Shown in pieces: positions 25,701 through 38,327 of a DNA stretch of 64,000 nt. The stretch's first letter is position 1, and the number at the start of each line of letters is the position of its first letter. Made by a program: the position numbers and the translations under genes. The stretch is from Cenococcum geophilum 1.58 (lineage: Eukaryota > Ascomycota > Dothideomycetes > Gloniales > Gloniaceae), in the NCBI GenBank assembly GCA_001692895.1, contig KV748181.1, positions 3,725,640 to 3,789,639 of the forward strand, in the 5' to 3' direction. The notes beneath the pieces are model-generated. The model ran no database searches, was not told the DNA's origin, and worked only from the letters and a program-made list of their open reading frames with translations.

Positions 25701-28313
25701 AAAACGGCGGTATAGGCGGTGGATTTCCGTACTAGTGAGGTAGCACGGGTTATAGTCGAAAGATTCCTATATGTAGGTCCGTAAAGTCTCTCCCTATATA
25801 AGGAACGGGTGTCCGAATTATTATATAATTAGTAGGGTAACGTACTTACTTCCTAGGGCAGTTATAGGGCCAATTACGGTGTCCGTAATATTATTATAGT
25901 AAACCTATAACCTATCTATATCCGCAAGGCAAAGTAGGAAAGGGGTATCCGCTTTTACTATATAGAAGTTAACTAGGCTAATTAGGGTCTTAACTGTAAC
26001 TAATCTAATTAATACAGTTAAGCCAATGCCGAATTAGACGTTTACGGCCCCAGTTTATATAGTATTAATGTCCGTATTGTTATTTACGGTGGTCTTATAT
26101 ATAAGGTATTGTCTGTAACCTATAGTAGACTTCTTAAAGGCACCTATATTAATTATAACGCCATAGAATTCTTTAGGGGTATAGCGTTCCGTAATAATAT
26201 ATGTAAATAGGTCCTATTTGCGGTCCGTAATGTCCGTAACAGGTTTAATAAGTGTGCTTATAGGCTAGTTTTTGGGTATAATTAAGTGTATAAAGGAGCG
26301 GCCGGCTAATACGGTTATAGTATTAAAGGCTTAGCTGTCTATAAAAGGTCTAAAAGTAGTTAAGAATATCTCTGCGGTCTCCTATTCCTAGGTATTTAAG
26401 TTAAAGTTAATTATAAGGGCTTCTATTAACTTATTAAGAGACTCTTCTACTTCCTTTCCTTTGTGGTCTAAGATAAACTAGTTAATCCGTCTATTAAATC
26501 TCTTCTTAGACTTATTATATTCTTTTTAAGTATGCCTTATAAACTACTATCCTTCCTTATTACATATAAAGCACTTTTAGCTAGTTTGTTTATAGGGGTA
26601 TATTTTTATATAGGAGTTGTTATAGGGGTTGCGGGTAGGACCTAGTCGATGCGGGTACTGCTAGCGGTAGCGGCGGTCCGTAAAGTAGGCATCTAAGTTA
26701 GTTTATAGATTTTATAAGTCTGTAATAAAGGCTTAAGTACTACCTAGTGGGTTTAAGGCTTTATACGTTGTAATAGAGGACCGTAAATCGTTAATAAGGC
26801 TAGCTATGGTGTCTATAGGCTTATAATAGGCGTATTTATAGGGTTCTATTTCCTAGTAAGCCGTAATAAGTTTATTATATAGGAAGTCGTCCGTTTAAAG
26901 CTTAATATTAAGACCGTACTATAGGTGGCGGAGGTCTTTAATAAGGATTTATAGGCACTCTATAGTCGATTTTTTAGCATTCTTATCTATTACGATCTAT
27001 AACTTAGTTATATTCTATTAGGTAAGGATATTACACTTATATTCCGGTCCTTTAAAGTAGTTATATATAGCTTTATATAGCTTATTAAAGGGAACACTAA
27101 GGGGGTTATTCTTAAGGTTAGTATAGTAGTAGTTAAGTACTAGGCCGCGCAGTATGGTAGAGTAGGCTTGGCTAAACTCCTATTTAGGAATATTAGCCTT
27201 CTAATAGAGGTCTGTAAAGATAGTTAGTTTAAAGTTAAAGTTGTTATTTTCACCACTATACTTAGATTTGTCGGTATAGAGCTTAGCTAGGTTGGCTAGC
27301 TCCTTACTATAGGTCTTTACTTAGGTAGTTTACAGATCTATAACTTAGGTAGGTTGTAGATCTATAGCTTAGGCAACAGGAGGGTTTTGGTCTATATTTT
27401 GGTTTATAGGGGTATTACGGTCCGTAACTTAAGTACTAGGTATACTTTAGTCTATAAGATTAATTCTAAAATTGCTTAGGTTTATAGGACAAATTTAGTT
27501 AAGTAGGTTAGGTATAAGGTTAGTAATACTATTAAGTTTAGGAGAAGTAAAGAGTTTATTAGTGGCTTTAACCTAGTTTAGGATTTCCTCTTTAGTCTAT
27601 TCCGTTTGGTTCTCCTCCTATATTATATTATATAAGGACTATATAACAGTAACTCGTTTATCCTTTTTAACCTATATACCTTAGTGACGTAAAAGGGTTT
27701 ATAGGTTATAGATGGCAATAGGGTTATAAGCCTTAAGAATAGCTTCTATAAAGTCCGCAAAGTCTTCCTTATATTGCTCCTATAGGTTATTATTTAGAAG
27801 CTTATAGTGTCCGTATTTAAGGATTTTGAAATTAATATAGTTATTAACGCCGTCCGTAGACGTAAGGTTGACTCCCTAGCTCTACTTCTTTTAACCTTTA
27901 CTAATTTGCTTAGTTATATCTGCTATATTATATAGAGTAGTATATTTATATAAGCTGTAGTGGGTAGTAGTAGCTTATAGCGGGTGAAGGAGGTCTTATA
28001 ATAGTCTGTAAAATTAATTAGCAGGTCCGTAACAGTTTAAGAGGTCTTATAGTAGTCCGTAAAGGCGATTAACGGGTCCGTAACGGTTTATAGAAGGGTA
28101 AGAGGTTCTGTAAAGGTCTATATTCGCATTTATAAACTTCTAGTAAACTATACTAAGACTTAAATAAGTATATAGAGTTAGTGATAGGTCCGTAATCCCC
28201 GACTTCTAACCTTCTAGTAGGTTATACTAGGAGTCTAAATAGGTGGTCGCTGTTGTGTATCGCTTAGTAAGAGGTATTAAATAATTACTAATCTGTGCGC
28301 GCTTACTAATTAG

Positions 28314-28532
28314 TGTTTATACTAACTTAATAGTATAAGTAAGTTATATCCTAGGGCACGAAATACGTATAGTATCGTATGCTCTTTAGGATGGTAGTAA
28401 CTGTTAATTCTATTAAGGTAAACTACGTAGTCTATATACTAACGCGCCTCCCCCCTAATTAGTTAGTATATAGGTAGTTAGTACACCAAACGCGTAAATA
28501 CGCGTTTATATACTAGGTGCTATAATTATACA
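28314..28532 (-). repeat. 5' LTR of copia C
   Basis: The partner of 22511-22729. On the minus strand it begins TGTATAATTATAGC and ends AAACA, followed by CTAATTAGTAAGCGCGC, the same leader as in element D. Confidence 0.87.
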
Positions 28533-28647
28533 CTTTTATTTCTTATAGTATATTATTATTTCTTTATATATATATATTATCTACTAGTCTTATTCCTTTT
28601 ACTATATAGTAACTCTAACTACTTCTATAGTCTTTAATATAATAACC

Positions 28648-28906
28648 TGTATAATTACAGCACCTGCTGTACTAACCGCGTGCTTACGCGGTTCAATACA
28701 CCAAGTACACGTTTACGCGTTCGGTTCGCTTACGCGTCTAGTGCACTCCTAAAACACTAGCTTAGGGGGGAGGTGCGTTAGTATATAGACTACGTAGCCC
28801 ACCTCAATAGAATCAACAGTCACTACCGTCTAAATAAGCATATAATACTATACGTATTTCGTGCCCCTAGACACGACTCACTTATACCATTAAATTGGTA
28901 CCGACA
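28648..28906 (+). repeat. 5' LTR of copia D
   Basis: A 259-bp LTR beginning TGTATAATTACAGCACC and ending GGTACCGACA, with TAACC before it. It holds internal palindromic motifs such as CCGCGTGCTTACGCGG. Confidence 0.9.
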
Positions 28907-31900
28907 CTAATTAGTAAGCGCGCACAGATCAGGAGATACGCACTTGCTTAGAAGACGTCTAACACTCCACCTTATAAGCCCCTATTTCAGTTAAAGAGAA
29001 TCAAAGTACTCTAGATTTGGAAGACGTCTAACGCTCCACCTTATCTAGAACTACCCTAAATCTACCCTAGTTTTAGAAGACGTTTACGCTCCACCTTAAT
29101 CAGAGATATTAACCACTATACCAGTAGTTAACGCAACCATATCAAGAACGCGATCACACCAAAAACGCGACCACCCCAACTACCTCAATACCCCGACCTC
29201 CTCTAAGACCCCTTACGGAGACCTCTTACCCTCCTGCGAACCACTACGGACCTATTAAGACCCTACGGAGACCCCCTTACCCTTCTACGAACCGTTACGG
29301 GCCCGTCAACCGATTTTACAGACCCTCACAAGACCTCTTCCACCCGCTACGCACTATACTACACTGCACAGTATAGCAGACATTAGCAAGCAGGTTAATA
29401 AAGGTCAAAAGAAGTAGAGACAAGGAGTCGACGTTACGTCTATAGATAACGTCAACAACTATATTAAATTTAAAATCCTTAAGTACGAATACTTTAAGCT
29501 TATAAACGTCGACCTATAGGAGCAATACTAGGAAGACTTTGCAGACTTTATAGAAGCCATCTTTAAGGAATACAACCCCACTACTATCCATAACCTACAG
29601 ACCCTTTTACATAACCAAGGCGTATAGGTTAAAAGGAATAAATGGGTCACTATCGCATAGTCCTTATATAATACAATATATAAGGAGGACCGAACGGAAT
29701 AGACTAAAGAAGAAATTCTAGACGAGTATAACACTACTAAGGAACTCTTTGCTTCTTCCAAACTTAATATAATCGCTAGCCTTATACCTAACCCTCTTAA
29801 CTAAATTCGTCCTATAAACCTAAGCAGTTTCGGAATTAATCTTACTAGCCAAAGTATACCTAGTACTTATGTTACAGACCATAATACCCCTATAACCTAA
29901 ATTATGGACCATAATACCCCCGCGAACCAAAATACGGACTAAACCCCTCCCGTTATTCAAACTACAGATCCGCAACCTATATATCCGCAACCCACAAATC
30001 CGCAAGCTATAGACCTGCAAACTACCTAAGTAAAGACCTATAGTAAGGAGCTAGCTAACCTAGCTAAGCTTTACACCAACGAATCCAAGTATAGCAGTAA
30101 AAACAATAACTTTAACTTTAAACTAACTATCTTTACAGACCTCTATTAGAAGGCCGATATTCCTAAATAGGAGTTCAGCTAAGCCTACTCTACTATGCTA
30201 CGCGGCCTAGCACTTAACCACTACTACACCAACCTTAAGAGTAACCCCCTTAGTGTTCCCTTTAATAAGCTATACAAAGCCATACGCAACTACTTTAAAG
30301 GACTAAAATATAGGCGTAATATCCTTACCCAATAAAATGCGACCAAGTTACGGACTGTAATGGACAAGAATACTAAAAAATCAACCATAGAGTGCTTACA
30401 AATCCTTATTAAAGACCTCCGCCACCTATAGCACGGTCTTAATATTAAGCTTTAAACGGACAACTTCTTGTATAACAAACTAATTACAGCCTGCTAGGAA
30501 ATGGAACCCTATAAATACGCCTATTATAAGCCCGCAGACACCATAGCTAGCCTTATTAACGATTTATAGTCCTCTATTACAACATATAAAGCCTTAAACC
30601 CGCCAGGCAGTACTTAAGCTTTTATTACGGACCTGCAAAATCCGCAACCTAATTCAGATGCCTACTTTACGGACCGCCGATACCACTAGCAGTATCCACA
30701 TTAACCAGGTTCTACCCGTAACCTCCGCAGCAACTCCTATACGAAAGCATACCCCTATAAACAAACCAGTTAGAAGTGCTTTATATGCGGCAAGGAAGAA
30801 TATTAGTCTATAAGGCATACCTAGGAAGAACGTAATAAGTCTAGAAAGAGACTTAATAACCAGATTAACTAATTTATTTTAGAATATAAAGGAAAGAAAG
30901 TAGAGGAGCCCCCTAACAAGTCAATAGAAGCCCTTATAATTAACTTTAACTCAGACGCTTAGGAACAGGAGACCTTAGAGACATTCCTAACTACTTTTAG
31001 ACCTTTTACGGACAGTTAAGCCTTCAATACTATAACCATATTAGCCGACCGCTCCTTTATATACTCAATTACACCCAAAAACTAGCCCGTAAGTATACCC
31101 GTTAGACCCATTACGGACATTACGGACCGCAAATAGGACCCATTTGCATATATTACTACAGAACACTATACCCCTAAAGAATTCTATAGCGTTATAATCG
31201 ATACAGGTGCCTCTAAGAAGTCTACTATAGGTTACGGACAATACCTTATATATAAGACTACCGTAAATAATAATACGGACATTAACACTATATAAGCTAG
31301 GGCCATAAACGTCTAATTTGGCATTAGTTCAACCGCATTAATTAAATTAGTCACAGTTAAGACCCTAATTAGCCTAGTTAACTTCCACATAGTAAAAGCG
31401 GACACCCCTTTTCTACTCTGTCTTATAGATATAGACAGGTTATAGGTCTACTATAACAATATTACGGACACCTTAACTAGCCCTATAACTGCCCCAGGAA
31501 GCAAGCATATTACCCTACCAATTACACGACAATTTGGACACCCGTTCCTTATATAGGGAGAGACTTTATAGACCTACATTTAGGAATCTTTTAACTACAA
31601 CCCGTGCTACCTTACCAGTACTAAAATCCACCGTTTACACCGCCGTTTCGGCCACCTATTAGCCGAAAAGCTATATAGAGTTCTTAAACGCTCTGGATAT
31701 AACGACGTTAACAGGAAGGCAATTAACCACCTAACTAAATACTGCTCTTTTTGCCAGAAATACAGACGTTCCCCAGGCAGATTCAAGTTCACCCTTCATA
31801 AAAACCTTAACTTCAACCACTTAGTATACGTAGATATTATATACATTAACGGCAGTCTAGTATTACATATAGTTAACAAGACAACCCGCTATTAAGCCGC

Positions 31901-34605
31901 CCATTAGTTACAAAATATATCCACAAAACATACTTAGGACATTTTACAGACCTACTAGATTAACACATACCTTAAACCCCCTAAGTATATCACCCACAAC
32001 GCTAGTAGGAACTTCATTAGTAAGGAATTCCAACAGTACGCTACGGCTATGGCTATTTCAACAAAAGCCGTTCTAGTTAAGGCGCACTAGTCCGTTAGAC
32101 TTATTAAGTAAGCTTACCTAGCTTTATAGAGAGCTTATTAGATTATTACGGACAAGTATAAGGACATCTAAAAGGAACTAGCTTTATAGATGGCCGTAAA
32201 AGCCGTCAACAACACTACTGGCCCTAACGGACTAGTACCTACCCTCTTAGTTTATGGAGCCTACCCAAGGATAAGTAACCTAGGCCCCCCTGCCCCGTCT
32301 ATTACAGAACAAGCAGCTACAATACGGAAGGCAATAGCCAAAATAGTTAAATTACGGGCTAAACAAACTATCAATAACGCCCTACACTACCGCAACGGAC
32401 CTAATACGACCCTAGTACACAACCTCCCGCTTAACTCTAAAGTCCTTATATAGCATAAAAGCGGCAATTAGACTAGACCTTACCGTCTACTAGCTATAGA
32501 AGACGAGACCTACTATATACAGCTCCCTAGCGGACCGACAAGCTTTAGAAGCACATCCGTAAAACCCTATTTTCGGTCCAAAAACATCTATAACGTTAAG
32601 CTAGACAAACCAGAAGCACCCGCCAAATTAGATAAACTAAAAGCACCCTTACCTACCCTAGAGGTCCCCCAGAAACCTAATAAACCTATAAAACCTGCTA
32701 TAAAGCGTAGCCAAGGACGCCCCCGTAAGAACCCTATAACAAAGAATCACCTAACCTCCGCAGGCACATCCGCAAAGCAATCTCCGCCTGCGGATATATC
32801 AGTTCTAGTACAAGAAACCCCTTTTACGGACTCATAACGTAAAGAGATCAACGGACTACTTAAGAAGGGCGTCTTTGCGGTTATAACGGAGAGAGACGTT
32901 CCGTAAGGCGTCCGTATATTTAACTCGCGCTTCGTTAATAAAATTAAGCACCCTAATACTAACAAAGCCTTTAAAAAGTCAAGGCTTGTTGTACAAGCTT
33001 ATAATAACTAGGGAAAGGACCTCGTCCTTACGCAATCACCTATAATTCAACAGGTCAGTTAATAGATCATACTTACACTTACGCCGGGACTACAGCAAAC
33101 CAAACCCATAGCCCTCTACTTATAGGATATCTCGCAAGCCTATATACAGTCCAATACCTACCTAAGTAGGGATATCTTTATACGGCTACCGCTTAAGCTT
33201 AATCTATAACCAGGAATAATTTTATAGGTTATAAAACCACTTTACGGAGTGCCAGAAGCTGGAAACCACTAGTTTAAAACATACCACCAGCACTACATTA
33301 GTAAACTTAAGATAGAGCAGTTAACCTATAACCCTTACCTCCTACATACCCTATTAAACGGCCTTAGCATTGTTGGACTCCAAACAGACAATACCCTCTT
33401 TTTAGCGGACTAAACTTTTACGGACGCGGAAGAGACCAAACTATAAGAGGCTAAGTTCCTAGCAAAGCTATAGAAGTAGTTAACTAAGTAAACTCCAATT
33501 AAGTTTAACGGAGGCTTAATTATACAAAAGGGCAACTTAATCCAGCTAACTTAGGAACGCTAAGCTTAAAACCTAAAGCCTATTACGGTAAAGCCTATAG
33601 ACCTTACTAGTTCCCACAAAGAGACCTATAAAACCGTAAATACGAAGGACTAATACGCTGCACAGCGTGTAAAAGGTGCCTATATTGCCACAGTCTGTCA
33701 ACCTAAATCTACCTACAACTTATCCTTTACGGCCCAGGTAGTAAATCCGCAAGAAAAAAATATTAAGCAGCTTAATAAGCGCATTTAATAGCAGATTAAT
33801 AACGCGATAAAAGGACTTACTTTTATACCGCTAGACCTAAATTCTATTAGCATAATGGTATTTACGGACACCTCCTTCGCCAATAATAGGGACCTATTAT
33901 CGCAAATCGGCTTTATAATTATACTTACGGACTATAATTAAGACGCAAATATACTATATTAGTCTTCAATTAAATACAAGTAAGTAACCCGCAGTATACT
34001 AGCTTCTAAACTATATATACTAGCCTATAGCTTTAATATAGCAGCCGTAATCAAATTAACAATCCAGAAGATCCTATAACTAAAGCAGCTACCCCTGGTT
34101 TTATACACCAATTTAAAGTCCCTCTACAACTGCCTAGTCAAACTAGGTACAACATAAGAGAAGAGGCTCATAGTCGACCTAATGTGCCTACGTCAGGCCT
34201 ATAAATAACGCGAGATTACGGAGGTCAAATAGATTAGCAGCGGAGATAACCCAGCAGACGCTATAACAAAGGCAAAGCCGTGTTAAGCTCTTAAAACCCT
34301 AATTAATATAAATAAGCTTAACCTAAAGGTTATAGAATAGGTAGAGCGAGACTAATAGAGCATTTATGGTTTAGTTACGGCCCGTTCGGAAGGCCGTATA
34401 GTGCATTTACGGCCCGTTAAAGGGCGTATAGTTTATTTTACGGACCGTAAGCAGGACTTACGGCCAGCTTAGAGCACCGTTCGGAAGGCAACCCAAAAGG
34501 CACCTCGGGAGGGATTTCCTATATATTTTCTTACGTCTTTTATAGTTCTATTAAGGCAATTACAAAGGCTATACGCAAGTGGTTCCATTTTCCAAGTACC
34601 GCTAG

Positions 34606-34864
34606 TATATAATTACAGCACCTACTATACTAACCGCGTGCTTACGCGGTTCGATACACCAAGTACGCGTTTACGCGTTCAGTTCGCTTACGCGTCTAGT
34701 ACACTCCTAAAACACTAGCTTAGGGGGGAAGTGCGTTAGTATATAGACCACGTAGCCCACCTCAATAGAATCGACAGTCACCACCGTCTAAATAAGCATA
34801 CGATACTATACGTATTTCGTGCCCCTAGACACGACTCACTTATACCATTAAATTGGTACCAACA
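34606..34864 (+). repeat. 3' LTR of copia D
   Basis: The 259-bp partner of 28648-28906. It ends GGTACCAACA and is followed by TAACC, after which the gag region of copy B resumes. Confidence 0.9.
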
Positions 34865-35938
34865 TAACCCTATTTTCCGCAATTTATATAAGCTCCTTCT
34901 TTAAACCATTTTTCTTACTATAAAGTCCGCCTAAACGTCTTCTATTATTAAAATCCTTAGTTTAGACTCTACTCCTTAAACCTTTAATTACTTAATCCTT
35001 ATCCTCTAGGTTTCTATAATTTCTTATTTTATTTCTTAAATTCTTTAGTACTACTTAGGTCTATTAGCTCTGCGCTATACTATAGTTTTTAACTTTAACT
35101 TTATTATTGCGTGCTTTGCGCCTTATATAACTATAGAACTCTATTTTAACCCTTCTTAGTCTACTCTCTTTAGTAGATCCTATTATTAATCTTAATTACT
35201 TAATTAATTAAATTCCTAAGAGTATCCATATCTTCTATTAGAATAATTATATCCTAGACTTTTACCTTAAGTCCCTATTTATACTATACTATAAGCGCTT
35301 TATTATTCTATTTAATCTATATTACTAACGTTTAAAACTACGTTATATACTTAATTACTAAAGTTCTCTATACTAGGTTTTAAAGCTTTCTTTTTACTAT
35401 TATAGTTACCTCTAGGTCTTTAAATATTTGCGTTAACTATTCCGTAAACCTATTTTAACTTAAGAATATATACTGGACCTCTTAGTTAATAGTTATTATA
35501 TTATATTCTTATATTTCCATAAAGTAAGGTTTAAACTACTTAAGTGCTCTTTCTATTAAGAATAATCCTACGTAAGCGACTTAATCTATAGGCGTTCCTA
35601 GTTTAACTCCTTCTTATATAACCTTAAAGTATATTTACGTAAGGAATCCTTTAAGTTTTAACTTTTTTCCTAAGAATTGCTTAATTAAGGGTAACTTAAC
35701 CTTAGCTGCTCCAATTCTATTAATCCTTTCTTTAAGTAATAACTAGCTAAGAGTTAGTATCTTCTGCTATACTAGTATCGTTACCTAATCTTAATATAGT
35801 TGCTGCCGTTAACGGCGTCGTGGCTAGTGCTTTTAGTGGTATATTGTTTAACTTTGTTAATACTATAACCTTAGTAGTAAATATATAATAAAGCCTTGTA
35901 GCAGAAACTATGGTGGACTTATTAATAGGCTAGGTATA

Positions 35939-37768
35939 ACGTGTTTTACTACCCAGCTGCGCACACTATAACCCTGCGCACCCCACCAAATTCGATGCGT
36001 GTCTCCAGCTTCGACGCGCTATGCCTCTATAACCATCTTCTTAATTGCTTTAAAAAGAAGGCAGACTTTCTCTTGCATATGCAGCCTATCAAAATAATCC
36101 TTTATAGAGCGTACGCGCCTTAGCTAAGTCCTACGACGTTCCTGAATCGACCTTACGATTACGCATCCGCGGCACCCGTTCTATACACGAGATTTATAGA
36201 CTAGATCGAAAGCTACAGCTATCTAAGGAGCAGACTCTTGTAAAATGGATCCTAGACCTTAACTGACGTGGATTTCCACCACAGGTTATTAACGTACGAC
36301 GAATGGCAGACGCTTTGCTTGCCGCGCGCGGTCAAATCCTACCCCCATAGCCCATTGGCCAGAACTGGGCAACTTAATTCATCAACAATCAGCTAGAGCT
36401 TTAAATGAAGTAGAATTACAAGTTCTATTCGCAGCGCGCGAGATACGAAGATTTAGTCGTAATTAATGCGTAGTTTAAGCGCGTTAATAAGACGCGTTAG
36501 TTATACGGCATACTTAATAAAGACATATATAACTTTAACAAGACTGGGTTTATAATAGGTGTCGCTGTAATATTAAAGGTTGTTATAAGCTTAGATATAG
36601 TTAGTTAAGCAATTGCTATATAGCCAGGCAATTAAGAATAGGTTACTGTTATTAAGGCAATTAACGCGTTAGGATAGTTACTTCTACCATTTATTATTCT
36701 TGCAGGCAAGGTATATTAGTTAAACTAGTATTAAGGCCTACCTTCTAACTGGATAGTTGCTCTTAGTAATAATAGCTAGATAAATAATAGACTTGGGTAT
36801 AAATGGATTAAGTACTTTGATAAATATACAAAGACTTATATAAAAGGAGTCTATTATCTATTAATTCTTAATAGTTACGATAGCCACGCTACGCTAGAGT
36901 TTAATAAGTATAGTACGGAGAATTATATTATTACGCTCTATATGCCAGCTTATATGTTATATCTACTTCAGCCGCTTAATGTTAGCTACTACGCTCCTCT
37001 TAAGCGCGTGTATAGACGTGAGGTCTAAGAGTTTGCTCGATAAAGCGTCTATTATGTTAATAAAGAAGACTTCCTATTAATCTATATTAGGGTACGGGCA
37101 TTAGTTTTCCACAAAGAGTTAATTAAAAGCGGTTTTTAAGCTGCAGGTTTTGTGCTATATAACCCCTAGCGCGTTTTATTATTACTTATAGTTATTAATA
37201 AGACGCCGTCTCCGCTAAGTACGTTAAGTAGAGAGCAATGGACGTTAAGAACGCCGTATATAACTACTTAATTAGAGCAGCAGGCTCGCCTTATAAAGGA
37301 CCTCCTGTAGCGCCAGTTACAGAGCCCAACTAGCCAGGCAGTTAATTAACTTATTAAGAGTTATTAAATGGCGATGTATTTAGCTATTATACTTACTAGA
37401 GAGAATACGGATCTCCGAGTTGTAAATTAGCGCCGGAAATAAAAGTAGTAGCACCGCCGATAATATATTGCTTATGGAGGGACTTTACAAGTCTAGGAGG
37501 CGCAGGAGTTAGTTAAGAGGCTAGAAAATGAGGAGCAGGAGACGTCTTAAAGCTGGGCTACTCCTGCGCGCTAGCGCGCACCACCAACGTGTTCTCTCTG
37601 CTATATTTAAGGTCATAAGAGGACCCAATATACTAGGGTCCAAAGCAGCTCTACATAGAATTTTAATACAATTTATTTTGTCATTGTGGCGCAATCGTCC
37701 AAAAAGGCGCATCAAATTTGGTGGGGTGCGCAGGGTTGTGGTGTGCGCAGCTAGGTGGTAAAACACGT
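35939..37768 (+). mobile_element. Fot1/pogo-type (Tc1/mariner) DNA transposon M
   Basis: A 1830-bp element with about 61-bp terminal inverted repeats (35939-35999, 37708-37768; outer end ACGTGTTTTACTACC) and a TA target duplication (35937-35938, 37769-37770). Relatives at 16310 show the site without it. The long TIR, TA duplication and single pogo-like transposase fit fungal Fot1. It lies in the 5' LTR of gypsy copy B, so it is younger than B. The inner region is AT-shifted while the TIRs are well kept and GC-rich. Confidence 0.9.
36130..37340 (+). pseudogene. Fot1/pogo transposase remnant of M
   Basis: The plus-strand translation follows the usual order of a DDE_1-type pogo transposase: a helix-turn-helix/CENP-B-like part (about 36130-36470, including EQTLVKWILDLN), then the catalytic core with FNKTGFIIGV (about 36535-36565), LNSYDSHATLEF (about 36866-36905) and LLQPLNVSYYAPLKRVY (about 36960-37015). 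In active relatives these three sites carry Asp. Here the Asp positions of the first and third read Asn, a G-to-A change expected from RIP. Several stops also interrupt the frame. The gene is dead; the family call is firm. Confidence 0.85.
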
Positions 37769-38119
37769 TATAGGTAAATAAGAAGTTAATAACGTAATAA
37801 TAACTAGTAGAGTGGTTGCCTAATAGATTAACTCTAATTGTATTCTAAGATTTACTATAAAGAAGAGAACTATTTAGGTAGGAACTGTGGTCCTTTAAAT
37901 ACATAACCGTACTCCTAAGAAATCCCCTTTATATATAAGGTACGTGTTATATATATTATACGTACGTTCCCTTTATACACTGCGTATACTACGTATAACG
38001 TTATATAACCTTAGCTACTATTCCTCATTATATAGCTCTACCGGTTTTATCCTAGACCGTGCCTAAATTAACTAACTAGCTTCTTCTAACTCCTCTCTAA
38101 GTAGTTGTAATATTGTACT

Positions 38120-38306
38120 TGTCGCAGTACGTGCGGACTGTCAAGGTACGATGTATGAGGTGACTGTATATGATTGACAAACGATGTCGTGTGAGGATCT
38201 ATATAGGAGGTGAGGTGGTATATATACACGTCGCTCAGGGGTCAGGTCCGTGCTCGTGTTATGACAACACTAAATCATAACAACGTGTCAGGTCAGTGCC
38301 GTGACA
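38120..38306. repeat. Solo LTR, not RIP-altered
   Basis: A 187-bp sequence beginning TGTCGCAGTACG and ending GCCGTGACA, flanked by the duplication GTACT (38115-38119, 38307-38311) inside the 5' LTR of copy B. TG...CA ends, inverted TGTC/GACA tips, a TATATAGGAGG box and the 5-bp duplication identify it as a lone LTR left by recombination. It is rich in CA and TG dinucleotides, unlike its surroundings, so it is young or escaped RIP. Its internal family is unknown; a copia origin is a guess from size. Confidence 0.8.
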
Positions 38307-38327
38307 GTACTTAAAGCGTCCGTAATA

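Larger units (their letters stand above)
22511..28532 (-). mobile_element. Ty1/copia element C, fossil
   Basis: A 6.0-kb minus-strand LTR element inserted in the gag region of copy B, with CTTTT at both edges (22506-22510, 28533-28537). LTRs are 219 bp each (22511-22729, 28314-28532). Reading leftward: gag region (about 26500-28100), protease (about 26100-26200), integrase (about 24850-25750), reverse transcriptase (about 23900-24550, mirror of the PLYGVPEAGNH region of element D near 24075-24106) and RNase H (about 23000-23540). Protease, integrase, RT, RNase H order marks it as copia. It is broken with many breaks and is AT-shifted. It is a diverged sister of D. Confidence 0.88.
28648..34864 (+). 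mobile_element. Ty1/copia element D, fossil
   Basis: A 6.2-kb plus-strand LTR element with 259-bp LTRs and target duplication TAACC (28643-28647, 34865-34869), also inserted in the gag region of copy B. Parts in order: gag region (about 29400-31000) with a CCHC knuckle near 30775-30815; aspartic protease motif DTGAS near 31200; integrase zinc site about 31620-31760 and core to about 32450; RT about 32880-33480 with PLYGVPEAGNH near 33238; RNase H about 33850-34340. The order is that of copia. It is broken with many breaks, though some stretches stay open, for example 32190-32453. Base composition is less AT-shifted than in the host gypsy copy. Confidence 0.9.
16254..38327 (-). mobile_element. 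Ty3/gypsy chromovirus copy B with four nested insertions
   Basis: A minus-strand LTR fossil flanked by the duplication AATCT (16249-16253, 38328-38332). Its own sequence, once insertions are set aside, is about 7.8 kb. The 3' LTR is 16254-16673. The pol region runs leftward through about 16680-21100 with the chromodomain-like segment near 17440-17560 and reverse transcriptase near 19500-20100. The gag region lies at about 21100-22510, 28533-28647 and 34865-35880. The 5' LTR spans 35884-38327 including two insertions. Nested within it are copia C, copia D, a Fot1/pogo transposon and a solo LTR. It is broken with many breaks. Runs of N occur at 17890-17977. Confidence 0.88.
35884..38327 (-). 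repeat. 5' LTR of copy B, interrupted twice
   Basis: LTR sequence is present at 35884-35938, 37769-38119 and 38307-38327. The Fot1/pogo element (35939-37768, TA duplication) and the solo LTR (38120-38306, GTACT duplication) sit inside it. Subtracting both with their duplications leaves 420 bp, exactly the length of the other LTR of B. Confidence 0.9.

Noticed and set aside
28314-28906. Facing copia 5' LTRs as one inverted-repeat DNA transposon
   Set aside because: Each LTR has a matching partner 6 kb away and its own target duplication; the 115 bp between them is gypsy gag sequence.
37521-37766. Overlapping open frames on both strands
   Set aside because: They lie over the right inverted repeat of Fot1/pogo element M, which is GC-rich and so lacks stops by chance; the left repeat gives a similar frame at 35941.
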